Below the pieces are notes generated by a model. The model did not search any database. It was given only the letters and a program-made list of their open reading frames with translations, and was not told the origin of the DNA. From Adiantum capillus-veneris (lineage: Eukaryota > Streptophyta > Polypodiopsida > Polypodiales > Pteridaceae): DNA of 60,000 nt. The stretch covers positions 89,525,221 to 89,585,220 of the forward strand of contig CM043956.1 in the NCBI GenBank assembly GCA_014529385.2. The letters are read 5' to 3'. The translations under genes were made by a program, and so were the position numbers. Positions 12,318 to 22,898 of the stretch are shown here, one piece after another (within the stretch, counting starts at the first letter, position 1; each line of letters opens with the position of its first letter).

Positions 12318-12583
12318 TATTGGGTATTCAAGCCCAAATTTGGTCCAGTGTGTCAAGCCCGTGGGAACTATCTCTTAGGGCATGCAATAGAACTTCAGTT
12401 TAATAGGGTAAGTTTGCATGGAAAAGTAGCCTTATATTATATCCTTTTAATTAATCAAAGAGAGTGATTTTAGCGTGTCAAATCTCTTTCTCTCCCTCTC
12501 TCTCTCATTCATTTGTCTCTCCTGCTTTCTTTCTCTCTTGCCATGGCCTCTATAGGCCACCATCCACCCAAACCTCCCCATCA
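12318..12583 (+). repeat. 5' LTR of nested copia element
   Basis: A 266-bp LTR. Its 3' half (from about AATAGGGTAAGTTT, through CCTTTTAATTAATC and a CT-rich stretch, to CCCCATCA) matches 14,319-14,492 directly. Its 5' half matches the inverted fragment at 13,938-14,100. Confidence 0.8.
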
Positions 12584-12585
12584 AC

Positions 12586-12597
12586 TGGTATTAGAGC
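12586..12597 (+). promoter_or_regulatory. Primer-binding site, initiator-Met tRNA type
   Basis: TGGTATTAGAGC lies two bases after the 5' LTR. It differs by one transition from the canonical plant copia primer-binding site. Confidence 0.8.
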
Positions 12598-12957
12598 ACT
12601 CATGCCACAAGTGTGGTGGGCATTACCTCTCAAGACGCTCATGTTTTGGTAGGCGTTGCAAGTGGGGAGCTTCATACTGCATCTCAAGACACTGGTCTTT
12701 GGCAGCATCTCAAGATGCTGTGGTGGATCCTAGGTGGGCAGGAGCACCTCTACTTAGCATTTTAAAACACTCACAGGACTGCAAAGTGATGCAAGTAAAG
12801 ATAGTCGATAGTCCATGCACTGCACATAGCATTTTAAAAAGCAGTCGTTGCAAAGAACGTATGAGATAGTTCAAGCAGCATATCAGAAGGCTACAAGTTT
12901 TGACAGTCCATATTATTAAGAAAGGGGTCATTCATCTCGATACACTCTCTAAGAAGT

Positions 12958-13884
12958 ATGCAAAGACAACAACACAGCTTCATTACAAGGCTTCTTAAAG
13001 ACTTCAATATGGCGTCAAAAGTTGATAAATTCAACGGTTCCAGATTTCATGCTTGGCAAATGAAAGTAAAAGGCTATTTGATGGGAAAGAACCTATGGAG
13101 TGTCGTGAAACCCTTATCGACAGACGAAGCAAGCACATCTGCTACTGTTACGAGAGCTCTATCTGTCGAGCAACAACGCAAGGATGAGCAAGCACTAGGT
13201 ATTATTCTTACATCTCTTGAAGATGATTTTATTCATTACTTGGATGACATGCAATCTGAAACCCTGCTTGGATGGAACTAGAGAAAGTGTTTGGTCCTAA
13301 ATCCAAGTACTCCAAAATGAGAATTAAAATGGAGCTTTATTCTCTTTCTATGCATGATGATGAGAATATTGCAGCTTTAGCTAACAGACTGAAAAGCATC
13401 CACATTTAGTTGATTTACGTTGAAGCCCCTGTCCCAAATAAAGATCTTATAGTTGTTTTCCTTAATCCCGTCCTTAATAGCCTACTTGCAGAATTTTGCC
13501 AGATTGTAACTATTTTGAAGGACAAGGATCCGCTGCCTTCTTTGGGTCGTATTGTTAATTCATTGCAGGAAGAAGAGAAACGAGTACCACATGTTAGTTC
13601 TGCCGTACCTACTGCATATGTAGCTTGTGGTTGTACTTCAACTACAAATTCAACCTAGACTGCAACTTCAACCAAGCCTACTACCAGCACTAGACCTTGT
13701 GCGATATGTGGCCGCAATAATCATCAAACTAAGGATTGTTTCAGCAAAAGTCCTTGCATCCATTGTGGAAAGACCAATCATCCTTCGGATAAATATTTTA
13801 AGAAGAATAAATGATAGATCAACATGGTTGAAAGTGATGAAGATGGTGAAGCACCGATGCTTCTCGGATAGTCATGTCCTGTAG
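12958..13884 (+). pseudogene. Copia gag remnant (UBN2-type capsid, zinc knuckle)
   Basis: The first piece starts near 13,009 with MASKVDKFNGSRFHAWQMKV, typical of copia Gag N termini where the FxGxNFxxW-like motif opens the capsid domain. It runs to 13,281 with YLDDMQ-like text and then loses frame. A second part (13,410-13,660) includes a region resembling the end of the UBN2 domain. Around 13,690-13,800 the frame encodes CAICGRNNHQTKDC, a CX2CX4HX4C zinc knuckle that would bind element RNA. Several stops and frameshifts make it non-functional. Confidence 0.75.
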
Positions 13885-13937
13885 TTTTTAGTTTGTTTTA
13901 TGTTTCCTTTTATGTGAGTTATTTGTCGATAAAATGT

Positions 13938-14100
13938 ACAGGTTATAAACACCGCCAATTAGTGTTAAAAGGATACAATATAAGGCTACTTTGCCATGCA
14001 AACTTACCCTATTGAATTGAAGTTCTATTGCATGTCCTAAGAGGTAATTCTCACGGACTTGACACACTGGACCAAATTTGGGCTTGCATACCCAACAAAC
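13938..14100 (-). repeat. Inverted fragment of the copia LTR
   Basis: On the minus strand this reads TGTTGGGTATGCAAGCCC onward, matching the 5' half of the copia LTR at 12,318-12,450 in opposite orientation. It keeps the TG terminus that the 5' LTR has lost. It sits just before a 29-base C run. Confidence 0.75.
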
Positions 14101-14102
14101 CA

Positions 14103-14131
14103 CCCCCCCCCCCCCCCCCCCCCCCCCCCCC
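14103..14131. repeat. Poly-C run
   Basis: Twenty-nine consecutive C residues abut the inverted LTR fragment. On the other strand it is a G run, as a polypurine tract would be for a minus-strand LTR copy. Confidence 0.9.
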
Positions 14132-14318
14132 TTTAAGCCCAAACCACTGACTATGGACTTGATATAGACCATGGCTGAGTTCAATCACATGAAACTATGA
14201 GTAGAAGTCCCCCCCTTGACAATAACATAGGTGTGTGTGTGCACTTCTCTCAAACAACTATCAGTGTGAGACAAACCAGAATGCAGAACCAAACCAAAAA
14301 GGGTGGTAATAGGGTAAG

Positions 14319-14386
14319 TTTCCATGGCAAAGTAGCCTTATATTGTATCCTTTTAATTAATCAAAGAGAGTGTTTTTTATCGTGTC

Positions 14387-14426
<40 letters not shown>

Positions 14427-14492
14427 TTTGCTGCTTGCTTTCTCTCTCGCCATGGCCTTTGCACGCTACCATCCATCCTAACCTCCCCATCA
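14319..14492 (+). repeat. Partial 3' LTR of copia element
   Basis: Direct match to the 3' half of the 5' LTR (AATAGGGTAAGTTT, CCTTTTAATTAATC, CT tract at about 14,391-14,423, end CCCCATCA). The 5' half is absent or replaced by unrelated sequence at 14,132-14,318. Confidence 0.75.
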
Positions 14493-14559
14493 TTCTCTTC
14501 ATCCTCTTTTCTCATGTTGGTTTGAGGTGTTGTAGAGATGAGCCGTGCAATCCTTCACA

Positions 14560-15025
14560 ACATCTATCTCTGGGTGTTGCTGCTCAGCATGTAGTAAAAG
14601 CTTGAGGGTCGTGAGGCATTCTCTCTCGCTCTCGTCTCTCTCTCGACCATTGCTACCATGCATGATACTTTCCTATGGTGTGTCAAGTATAGGAGGCCAT
14701 AGTGGCGAAGACGCAATTGGGATCATGGTTGCGTTGGGCTGCGCAGGATTGCCCAACATCGTGAGGATTTGAGAAGACCTTTGAGGGTGACGAGACAGGC
14801 AGCTACATTTGCACGCATGTAACAATGGCGAGTGTCAAGGGTTAGGCAAAGGAGATAGATGCAGACAACTGCGGTTCTTTTCCTTTCCATTTAAGATTCC
14901 TTTGGAATCTTATGGAGAAAGTAATTGAGTTGTAGTGATCTAGACCTAATATAGATTAGTCAATGTCCATGGACATGTTATTCAGCTAATGTGCTTCCAC
15001 CCTTGCACATCACAAAATTTGAACT
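14560..15025 (-). mobile_element. Displaced 5' part of the minus LINE-bearing repeat
   Basis: Reverse complement of about 376-900, including a diverged CT-rich stretch and the stretch ending AATTTGAACTTAAA. It was separated from the rest of its copy (ending at 8,226) by the 8,227-14,559 LTR element. Confidence 0.7.
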
Positions 15026-15260
15026 TAAATTTGAAAGGCCATCTTTTTATTTTTATTTTTTTGCAAAACTCACAATTGTGAGGGGATTATATTGAGCAGC
15101 CCAAAAAATTACAAGGTTTTGTCATGCTCATGTTAAGCTATGACAACATCCAGGGATCATAATAACAACGGCTATCAGGGTAGCCACCCCTACCACCCCA
15201 CCTCCACATCCTTGATAAACAAGGTCCATCATTCTGAGATCTTTTATTTACCGATGGCCA
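15026..15260 (-). mobile_element. LINE 3' end fragment with A-rich tail
   Basis: On the minus strand a 3' end with an A-rich tail (the T-rich run at 15,044-15,062) lies beside the perfect palindrome CTCACAATTGTGAG (15,069-15,082). The same layout occurs at 16,431-16,462 and in weaker form at 4,018-4,050. The upper limit of the fragment is uncertain. Confidence 0.5.
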
Positions 15261-16430
15261 AGATTTGCCCACATCCTAGGCATTCCATCTACTGACAACA
15301 AGGCACAAGTAGTTCTACACTACCCCAGAACAAGGTGAAAAGCCTCACTTGCCCACGATGTAATGTGTGGCCTTCAAAAGGAGAAAAAAATAGAGTCACC
15401 CTTAAAATGACACGTGGATGCCTTGAGGTCTCAGCATTTTCCCAAGCTCCTTAAAAGCAAAAAAAACTACAATTGTGTCACCATGTTATTTTCGCTTTCA
15501 AAGATCATTTATGATCCCTAAACTAACTTTATCGGATGCCGTGTGCCCTTTCAAAAACCCTTTCAAAGGCCCTTTCATTTCCTCCTTCCCTATTTAATTT
15601 GGTGTAACCAGTTTTTTCCTTCTTTATGGTCAATACATCCAAAAGGGGTCACAACCAAATTCTCCCTAGAGATGTCCAACTAATAAACATCTCAACTTTT
15701 TGCTTGGTTCGATGAGCGAGAACTTTTTAATGAATTAGTGGGTGGCTCCATGTCTTGAGCATAACGCATTATGGGTTTCTTGATATTTGTAAACAGAGAC
15801 TTGGAAAGGTATTCTTTCCAAATCTAATTAGCTAATGAATTGTACATGCTAAATTTAATACCAAAAGTGTTGGCAGCTTTTAGATGATTTTGCTTCCAAG
15901 GTAAAGTGGTCATGAGAGCATAGGAAAGTAGAAGATCTTAAATACTTTACTAGCTACTAGAAGAGCTATGCCAATCCTAAATTATCATGTTTGAACTCCA
16001 AGACTTTGAAATTCCTTCCTTTTGGCTACTTTGCGCTTCGAACGTGTCCGTTGTGCACGTGTCAAAAGCACATGACGTGCTTACTTGGTCCCAATAAATC
16101 TTTGGGAAGGGTCTTGGGAAGGTACACAGGAATGGTTTGCTTTGTGACTCGTGAGAAGATGTAGAAATATGTAGAAAAAGGGTGAGAAGTCAATACCTTG
16201 GGGACATCAACCTTTTTCTCTTGTGTTGGGAGTAGAGAAGTGCCGACATTATAAAGAACCTACAAATGTGCCCTTTGATTTAGAGGAATGCATTGCACTT
16301 TTTTCTATTTTGGTTGATACCCCTCTATGTAAACAATAATTCTCTCCCACTATATTCTATCACTTAGAAAATTTGTGGAAATGTTTATGAGCTTTCCACT
16401 TCTAACTCAGAGTCTAATTATATGCTCAAG
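15261..16430. other. No recognised gene
   Basis: AT-rich sequence with only short chance frames. It may be older LINE or other repeat sequence, but I cannot place it in a family. Confidence 0.4.
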
Positions 16431-18130
16431 TGTTTTTTTTTTTCAAAACTCATAGTTGTGAGTGATTGTATTAGCATGTCATAGAGAATTACAGATCAAC
16501 CTCAACCTCATGCCGAGCCTTGAGGTTCAGAAATTACATCAGATTCGCCCAAATGGCCCGGGTCATCCTGACCCAGTCAACCGAGTTATGACTTTTACCT
16601 ATCACATATATAAGCTCCTCACATTCTTGTACAATCACTGAGAAACTATCCACAGAAAGGTTGTTATCAAAGACGCGGCAGTTTCTGACCTTCCACATAT
16701 TATAAAAGAAGCAGAATCTAACCATTTGGGTACAAACAAGAAGGGCAAGACTTTGAAACAATTTCCCCCCTAGACATAGATCATTCTTGAAGAAGCCTAC
16801 CTTCCACGTTCTTTGTATCCACTTGCACACATTTCCCGCCATTCCTATAATAGTCGTACAATCCATGAAAAGGTGTGTGAGGTCTTCACTAGCCCCTCGG
16901 CACCCTGAGCACCTATCGGATCCTATGCCCCATGCCTAAATCTTGACGCCCATTGGCAAGGCTCCCCATAGCACCTTCCACAGAAACATCTTCATATACT
17001 GGGGCCAATGTGGCCCCAAAATGTTCATCATGATAGTAGCCCAATGGGCTTTCGACCATATTTTTTCCACTGTTTGTTCAAGGGGGCAAACCAATCATCC
17101 TTATGCATGAGCTCTTGATAGATGTTATTGGTGTGAGGTTTGAAGAAAAGGCTACTCTTGGGCCATTTCCAAGCTTTTCACTCAAAAGTGGATTCCCAAA
17201 TCGACATCAACAGGCCTTCAACCATTCTTCATACAAGCACCTTTTCCATGCTATTTAGTTGAAGCTGGTCAGGTAGAAAGTCATAAGATTTCCAACGCTT
17301 GTTGTTTTCATCTCAAAAATGGATCGTCTGCTGGAGTACTTTATTGTTCAGCCTTCTAGCAATTTCCCTCCAATAAGAGTTCAGGCTAACCCCAATTTCT
17401 TTTGTCAACCAAAGGGACCAATGCAAGGTGGAGTTCTGAAAATACCTGATTAACTCCCCCCATTTTACAACCCATGTCGCTCTATTGCACTTTCTCGCCA
17501 TCTCCCCCGTTGTACCACCCATTTTCAAACTAGACCACCCAAGGGATAATAGTTTGTTGTACACCTCAATCTCTTTCCATTCACCACCTTCAAAAAAAAG
17601 ATTTGACTTGTTAATCATGTCATTGGTCATGAAATCCCAGGCATGTTCCTCTTTAGCAATAGAGACCACAAACTTGGCACAGAGAGCCTCGACATGGACA
17701 ATAGGGTTGAGGATTTGTAGTCCACCTTGGGTAACTAGGGGAGCTATCGTTTTCCACTTTGCCCATGGCCATGGTGGCAAGGCTTTATTTTTGTTCTTCC
17801 ATAAGAATCTTTTAATATGTTTCAAAAACTCCTTCCAATTACATCTGGCAATTTGGAGGAGAGGGATGGTGAAGGCAATGTAAGGGAGTATAAATAATTG
17901 ATCCTTTTATTCGAGCTGGAAATGGAAGCAACACAAACTCCCACTTCCTCATTTTCCTATGTATCTTCTGCACGACCCACTAGAATATTTCTTTGTGAGT
18001 GACATCCACCCCCAAGGGTGCGCCTTGATGTTGAAAGATCCTTCCTTTAGAAACAATGTCCCCCAACCACTCTGATGGGTCAAATGAGACATTTTCCATC
18101 AGGGAGATTAGTTTTGAAGTCCAAAAGCTA
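16431..18130 (-). pseudogene. 5'-truncated LINE, ORF2 C-terminal part
   Basis: A minus-strand LINE with its A tail shown by the T run at about 16,433-16,443, next to CTCATAGTTGTGAG. The 170-residue frame at 17,313-17,825 contains WKTIAPLVTQGGLQILNP and LFFEGGEWKEIE, the conserved stretch after the RT thumb in plant LINE ORF2. The 110-residue frame at 16,534-16,866 is the cysteine/histidine-rich C-terminal (zf-RVT-like) region, with VCKWIQRTWKVGFFKN. Text upstream to about 18,130 continues the RT C terminus, including GAPLGVDVTHKE. Frames here are less eroded than in the first two LINE copies. It is truncated at its 5' end, as is usual for LINE insertions. Confidence 0.75.
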
Positions 18131-18341
18131 AAAATGGACGTGCTTGGAGTCTCTTGCTAGTGTCACTAAGAAGCAAAGAACATTCATTATAGGCGCAGTA
18201 GCACTAACCAAAATGATCCTCACACACTCACCCACTCTGTGCCAAAGAGGGAGAGTGTGATTGAGAGTGAGAGTGAGAGTGCGATTGGGATTAAGAACTG
18301 TGCACAAGATTGAGAGTGATATTGAGGGTGAGATAGCTTGG
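18131..18341. other. Spacer between LINE and LTR array
   Basis: Contains a short purine-rich repeat (GAGAGTGAGAGTGAGAGTG, about 18,263-18,281). No gene is visible. Confidence 0.4.
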
Positions 18342-20380
18342 TGTCGGGGGACTTGTGTTCGGAAGGTGAGCCGAGAAGGCACGGGGCCTTTGGTTGTGAG
18401 AGGTGCAAGGAAGAGAGTTGCAGCAGACACAATTAATGGAGACATAGATTAAAAGAAACAGCTTGAACCAGATTCTAAAGCTTGATAACTCAAAACAAAT
18501 AATTAATAGTACCCCTGTTTAACCAAATGTTAATGGAGGAGTTTATGCTTCTTACATGGGTTAACCTGCCTTAATCCACGTGCTAATTAGGAGAATCAAA
18601 CTTCAATAATGATGATAATCTAGTCCGATGATAACAATACCAAATATGATCCTTTGCCTTAATTGGTCTGCCAAACTTGCCTTGATCTTCTTTGTTTTCC
18701 CCCCTGCTGCTTCAAGGTCGAGAGAAAACCAGAGTAAATGGTTATGGCTTAATTTGAGTGGGCTATGGAGTTTATCTTCGGCTTCAAATGGGCTTAGGAT
18801 AGTTTGATTAGGACTTTGTCTTATGAGGATTTGATCACAATTGGTTTAGCATGGTTTGGATTAGAGAGGCTTAGGAGTTTAGATTAGAGATGGATTAGGA
18901 CTTTAGCTTAGAGATGGCTTAGGATTATGGCTTAGGAGTTTCAGCTTGTACGAGTGAGAAGAAGAGAGGATTAGAATAGATCCAGGAGGTTTAGATTAGG
19001 ATTAACCGGTTTATGATGCTTGGTTTAAAAAACGCTTAGGATTATCATGCTAAGGAGTACCAAGAAGAGCCCAAAAGATTCGCTTCCTCCCTTCTTTTAT
19101 AGTAGCCCTTTTGCGAGTTTTCATGCTTAAGTGCCTCTTCTATTTTCGGCCAACCCATTAGCGATATCGCCAATGGGCACGGCCTCAATCACGTGGCAGT
19201 GACAAAAAAGACGCGCGCAAAAGCCAGCCACAATGGTTTCGAATAAGTTTGTCTTGAGCTCTTGAGCATTTTCCGTCACATGGTCGTCGGCGTCCGAGTT
19301 AATACCTACTTGCTACGAGCTCTTCTTCTTCCTTGCGTTGTGCTGCCTTCTGCTCGCCATCTCCTTGCTTTTTGGTTCACAACTGTTTGCTTCACACCCA
19401 TTAAAATTAGGGTGGCCCTTTTCCACGTGGGCGGTCACACCTTGTAGTTCATGGGCGGGCGGCCGTTTGCATTGAATTGGGCGGCCATGCTGAGGTGCAA
19501 GCATAAAAGAATGCATTTAGAGAAAAAAGCTTCCCTTCGCATCTGGCTGTGCACACACCATTCAGCTTACATGTCCGTCGAGGCATTATATATAAAAAAA
19601 TGTTTTCGTATCGGCCCATATTTGGCATACATCTCCATGAAGCATGTCTTGGCAGTGCCTTTCATAAAAATACCACATTTTGCATAAATACCGATCAAAG
19701 CATTGCCGAGTTTTGGCATACATCCCGGCCAACCTCAATAAACCATATCTCTGCATTCTTGATCCCGATTGACACGCTGTCAACTCTTCTTGACTCCATT
19801 CTTCACACTCCTCTCATAAGAACATTCTTCACGCCCAGTACCCAGCTAAAGCTAAAAAATTATCAGATGAACAAATGATCGAGGCGACCAAAGTGGTACG
19901 GAATTGGCCCTCGGTGAAATTGAAACTGGCCATATCTTGACAATGGAAACCCCGATAGACGAATTCAAAAAACCGACATTTTCCTGGAAGTGAGCACTTC
20001 AGGCCCATGCATTTATATCATCTCTGACCATTTATCAGCAGCTACCCAATCCGGTACGGATCTGCTACCGACTCAACTTCAAACCGGCATAACTTCCTAT
20101 CTGTAGCTCCAATTGACGAGCCGTAAAGACAAGCCTGTAGAGCACTTCAAGTACTTCAACTTTGATAAATAAAATCCCAGCTATGACCACTTCAAGCATA
20201 CTCACTGTTAGCATTACCTGGACATCTTTTGGCCCTTAGAGTCGCATATGGCATACTTTTAACTTAAAATTGGCCTGCTAGCAAGCCCTTATTACTGCTG
20301 AATAATCATGTCGGATTCAAATAAAACTGATTGGCAACCCTTTTTTCATTTTCTTGTCATGGAAGCGGAGCTGCACGACA
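18342..20380 (-). repeat. LTR 1 of the tandem LTR array
   Basis: A 2,039-bp LTR of a minus-strand element: the plus strand starts TGTCGGGGGAC and ends GCACGACA. A minus-strand TATAAAAG box lies at 19,094-19,101. Just outside its 5' end, on the minus strand, is the polypurine tract AGAGGGGATGGA (20,381 upward), so it is the 3' LTR of the unit to its right. Confidence 0.8.
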
Positions 20381-22898
20381 TCCATCCCCTCTGAACCTGC
20401 ACAGCCTCCGGTTTGTGCCAACCTGTCTTCAAGCTGCATCTACTATAAACACCTTAAGCTCCTTGTCATCAAGATGACGTAATTGGTAAGTACATGTAAA
20501 AAAAATGAAGGCTTAAATATATCATCAATAGTCTAGCTCATTTATCTAGTAGCTGTCCCATCACAAATCTTTGAACTATAGTGGTAGTATCTCCAGAGCA
20601 TTCAATTATGAAAAATCTATTTAATGAACCCCGCCAGACTCAAGTGCTCTAGTTACTTATGCACATGGCTTGACCATCAGGCTCGCTTTAGGGAACCTTG
20701 TCAAGCTCAAGTATGCCTTACTCTGTCTACACACGGAATGGCCGTCAAGTCATTTACGTCAAGTTTTGGTAGCATAACCAACTCAAAAGATATGAAGATA
20801 CTTTGTTAATTGTCCAAAGATGACAACTGGAAGCTAGCCATGTAAGCTTATTGATCATATAACCCAAAAAAATCTTCTGGCTTAGCATAAATCCAAAAAC
20901 AAAACTTAGTGCCAAGTAACCTGCTACAAGAAAATAATTCATATCCTTGAATCTGCAAGTCGCCCTTCAATAGCCCCAGGATCAAATGGAATCATAATAA
21001 ATTGCCCCAATAGTGGAGCAGCATAATATCCACATGAGCAAACAATTCTTGTATCTATCAACTTCGAGCATTTCTACTCCAAATATGCTATTCCTGGATC
21101 TAGCAGAAAGAAACCACAATATATACCCAAAAATATCCATCCATAGTGAACATGTTTTTGAAGATCTTTTGAATCTCCTGGATCGAATACCATTACGATC
21201 ACATAGCATTGATGGGATCTGCAATATACTAGAGCTTCGCCTAAAGCATAGTGCAACACCACATCTCATAACTTTTGGTAACTTAAGGTTGTTACCACAA
21301 AGAATTAAAGAATTTTGACTCCCTTTTACTGGTAGCCAGGACATCATAAGAATTATTAGGAATAGTATCCAAATCCAGCCACATTTGGCACATTGTCCAA
21401 AGAAATGAAAACCATGTGCACTTTATACAGTATCAAGGATGATTTAGCACCATCACCCCCTCTAGCTTCATAGCCATTACGAAAAACTTTAGGACTTTTT
21501 GGAGATGTATCATCAGAGATTTTTTTACCTAGTTTTTCAGTTTGATAATGTAAAATAGCTTTATCCTGTAGATCTTCATCCATAGCATCCTTGGGAAAAT
21601 CAGCCTTGGAAGTCTCGACATTCATCAAAGCTATAGGAGTTGGCTCCTCTTGCAGCTTGTATATAAGCATAGCTGTAAAATCCATGTCAATATCCTATTC
21701 ACAATCAGCATGATCTAGGAAATCTTGAGACTCATCAATATCGTCCTATGCTTCCTCATCTACATCCATGCTACTTAACAAGCCCTTATAACTTTGTAAA
21801 GGTTCATCTGGCACCCCCTTTGAAGGGGTACATGCATCCCATATTGTTATAACCTTCTCCTTCAGATTGGGCCAAAAAACCATCAATTATGGAATCTTCT
21901 TCTCTGATAATTGAATCAGCAAGCATATTGCTAGGAGCAACCATAGGCTCATTGGCATTATCAGGCTCATCATGTGTTAGTTCCACAATGTCGGCCACTT
22001 CATCAGCTATTGTGTATATAATAGATTTATTTATGCAATCATCTGTAGTAAACCTGTTTCCTTGATCAACTATAGTGTTGATAAATTCATTAGAAACTTG
22101 TTTTTAAAATCATCCCATGCCAAGGTTAGTAGCTTGTAAAATTTTTGTTGTACAGTCTAGCTCTTCACTAGAACCATTATTCGAGGAAACTTCCATCCGC
22201 GCAATCTTTGAAAAAAAATCATATATTTGTGTTTCAACATTAACTTCATTATTTACCTTTGCTAGGTTGCTCAAAATATGGTCCTTTGAAGTTGAATCTG
22301 CTACTTTTGAAGCTCTATTTGCCTTGTCTTTACTTCTTGCAGAAATATGATCCCAAAATTGATCATAATTAAGGAATTGCATATGATTCCCTTCTTCTTT
22401 ATAGAAAACAATCTGGCTTCATTCATTAATCTCCGTCATTGCCAACTTGATAATCTTTGAGCTTTCATGAAAAACCCATTTGCAAAACAGTCCCACTGTC
22501 AAGGATATGTTTCCGCCAGTTTTCGAACCTTATCTTTAAACTCCGAGGTTACCCCTTCTTCAAAACCCAAAATCATCCGATCTTCTGGAACTCCTCGGCT
22601 CTTCATCTCTGATTTATAGCATGTAAGGAGTCCATCTGGATCATGTCCTTGAAACATTCCACACTGCTCATGTATGGCGTCAAGTGCCATCTCCACTGCA
22701 TCATCAATATGCTTTTTTATCTTCATAGCTTTTACTTCTTGCAAACATCCCTGAACTAGGCCCAACATTTTTGGCAGATTTGCTAGATTTTTATCCAATC
22801 TATTGAAATTGTAATCTTCAATAAACAGCATCAACTCTGCTGGAATCTCCATCTTTATCTCCCACCCCATCTCGTTTCACGTTGGGTTCACCAAGAAT
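20381..22898 (-). mobile_element. Internal region 1 of LARD-like element
   Basis: About 2.5 kb between LTR 1 and LTR 2. On the minus strand the likely primer-binding site (TGGTGAACCCAACGTG) directly follows LTR 2, and the polypurine tract directly precedes LTR 1. It carries the gag-like frames described separately and no recognisable pol domain. Near the polypurine tract are short hydrophobic minus-strand frames that recur in the other copies. They include one with YGWIFLGIYCGFFLLDPG; I cannot assign a function and they may be non-coding. Confidence 0.7.
21804..22870 (-). pseudogene. Gag-like protein of LARD element, copy 1
   Basis: Minus-strand frames starting with METH about 70 bp after the likely primer site (MEIPAELMLFIEDYNFNRLD at about 22,852). 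The region around residues 85-120, with PEDRMILGFEEGVTSEFKDK then LAETYP and W, resembles the C-terminal capsid pattern of plant and fungal Gag proteins (xYVxxxIxDxxxxLxEYxxxDWxxF). That assignment is inference. Downstream frames continue with YDQFWDHI and an acidic tail rich in Asp, Glu and Asn ending near 21,804. One frame change and several stops break this copy. No zinc knuckle or protease is visible. Confidence 0.45.

Larger units (their letters stand above)
12318..14492 (+). mobile_element. Truncated Ty1/copia element nested in an LTR
   Basis: The insert is flanked by TTCTC at 12,313-12,317 and 14,493-14,497. Both LTRs end in CCCCATCA. The 5' LTR is followed after two bases by TGGTATTAGAGC (12,586-12,597), one change from TGGTATCAGAGC, the initiator-Met tRNA primer site typical of plant copia elements. 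A gag remnant follows. There is no protease, integrase or RT, so most of pol has been lost. The first base pair of the 5' LTR is TA rather than TG. Confidence 0.85.
11364..14559 (+). repeat. 3' LTR split by a nested copia element
   Basis: Begins TGTGACATG just after the polypurine tract. It follows the 5' LTR closely to about 12,317, is interrupted by the copia remnant, and resumes at 14,498 with TTCATCCTC to end CCTTCACA at 14,559. Without the insert it is about 1,016 bp, against 1,000 bp for the 5' LTR. Outside it, at 14,560, the sequence is the continuation of the minus-strand LINE-bearing repeat, which confirms that the whole LTR element inserted there. Confidence 0.75.

Noticed and set aside
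18128-18452. Minus-strand frame of 105 residues with TLTLTLN repeats
   Set aside because: It arises from a purine-rich simple repeat and spans the LTR 1 boundary, so it is unlikely to be a gene.
19549-19878. Recurrent 105-109-residue plus-strand frame in each LTR copy (also at 24,127 and 26,812)
   Set aside because: It lies within the LTR on the strand opposite to element transcription. Its recurrence is explained by recent duplication of the LTRs, so it is not evidence of coding.
20754-21347. Hydrophobic minus-strand frames recurring in the three internal regions, possibly env-like
   Set aside because: The copies are too similar for conservation to be informative, the frames overlap each other in different phases, and no signal peptide or start context is convincing.
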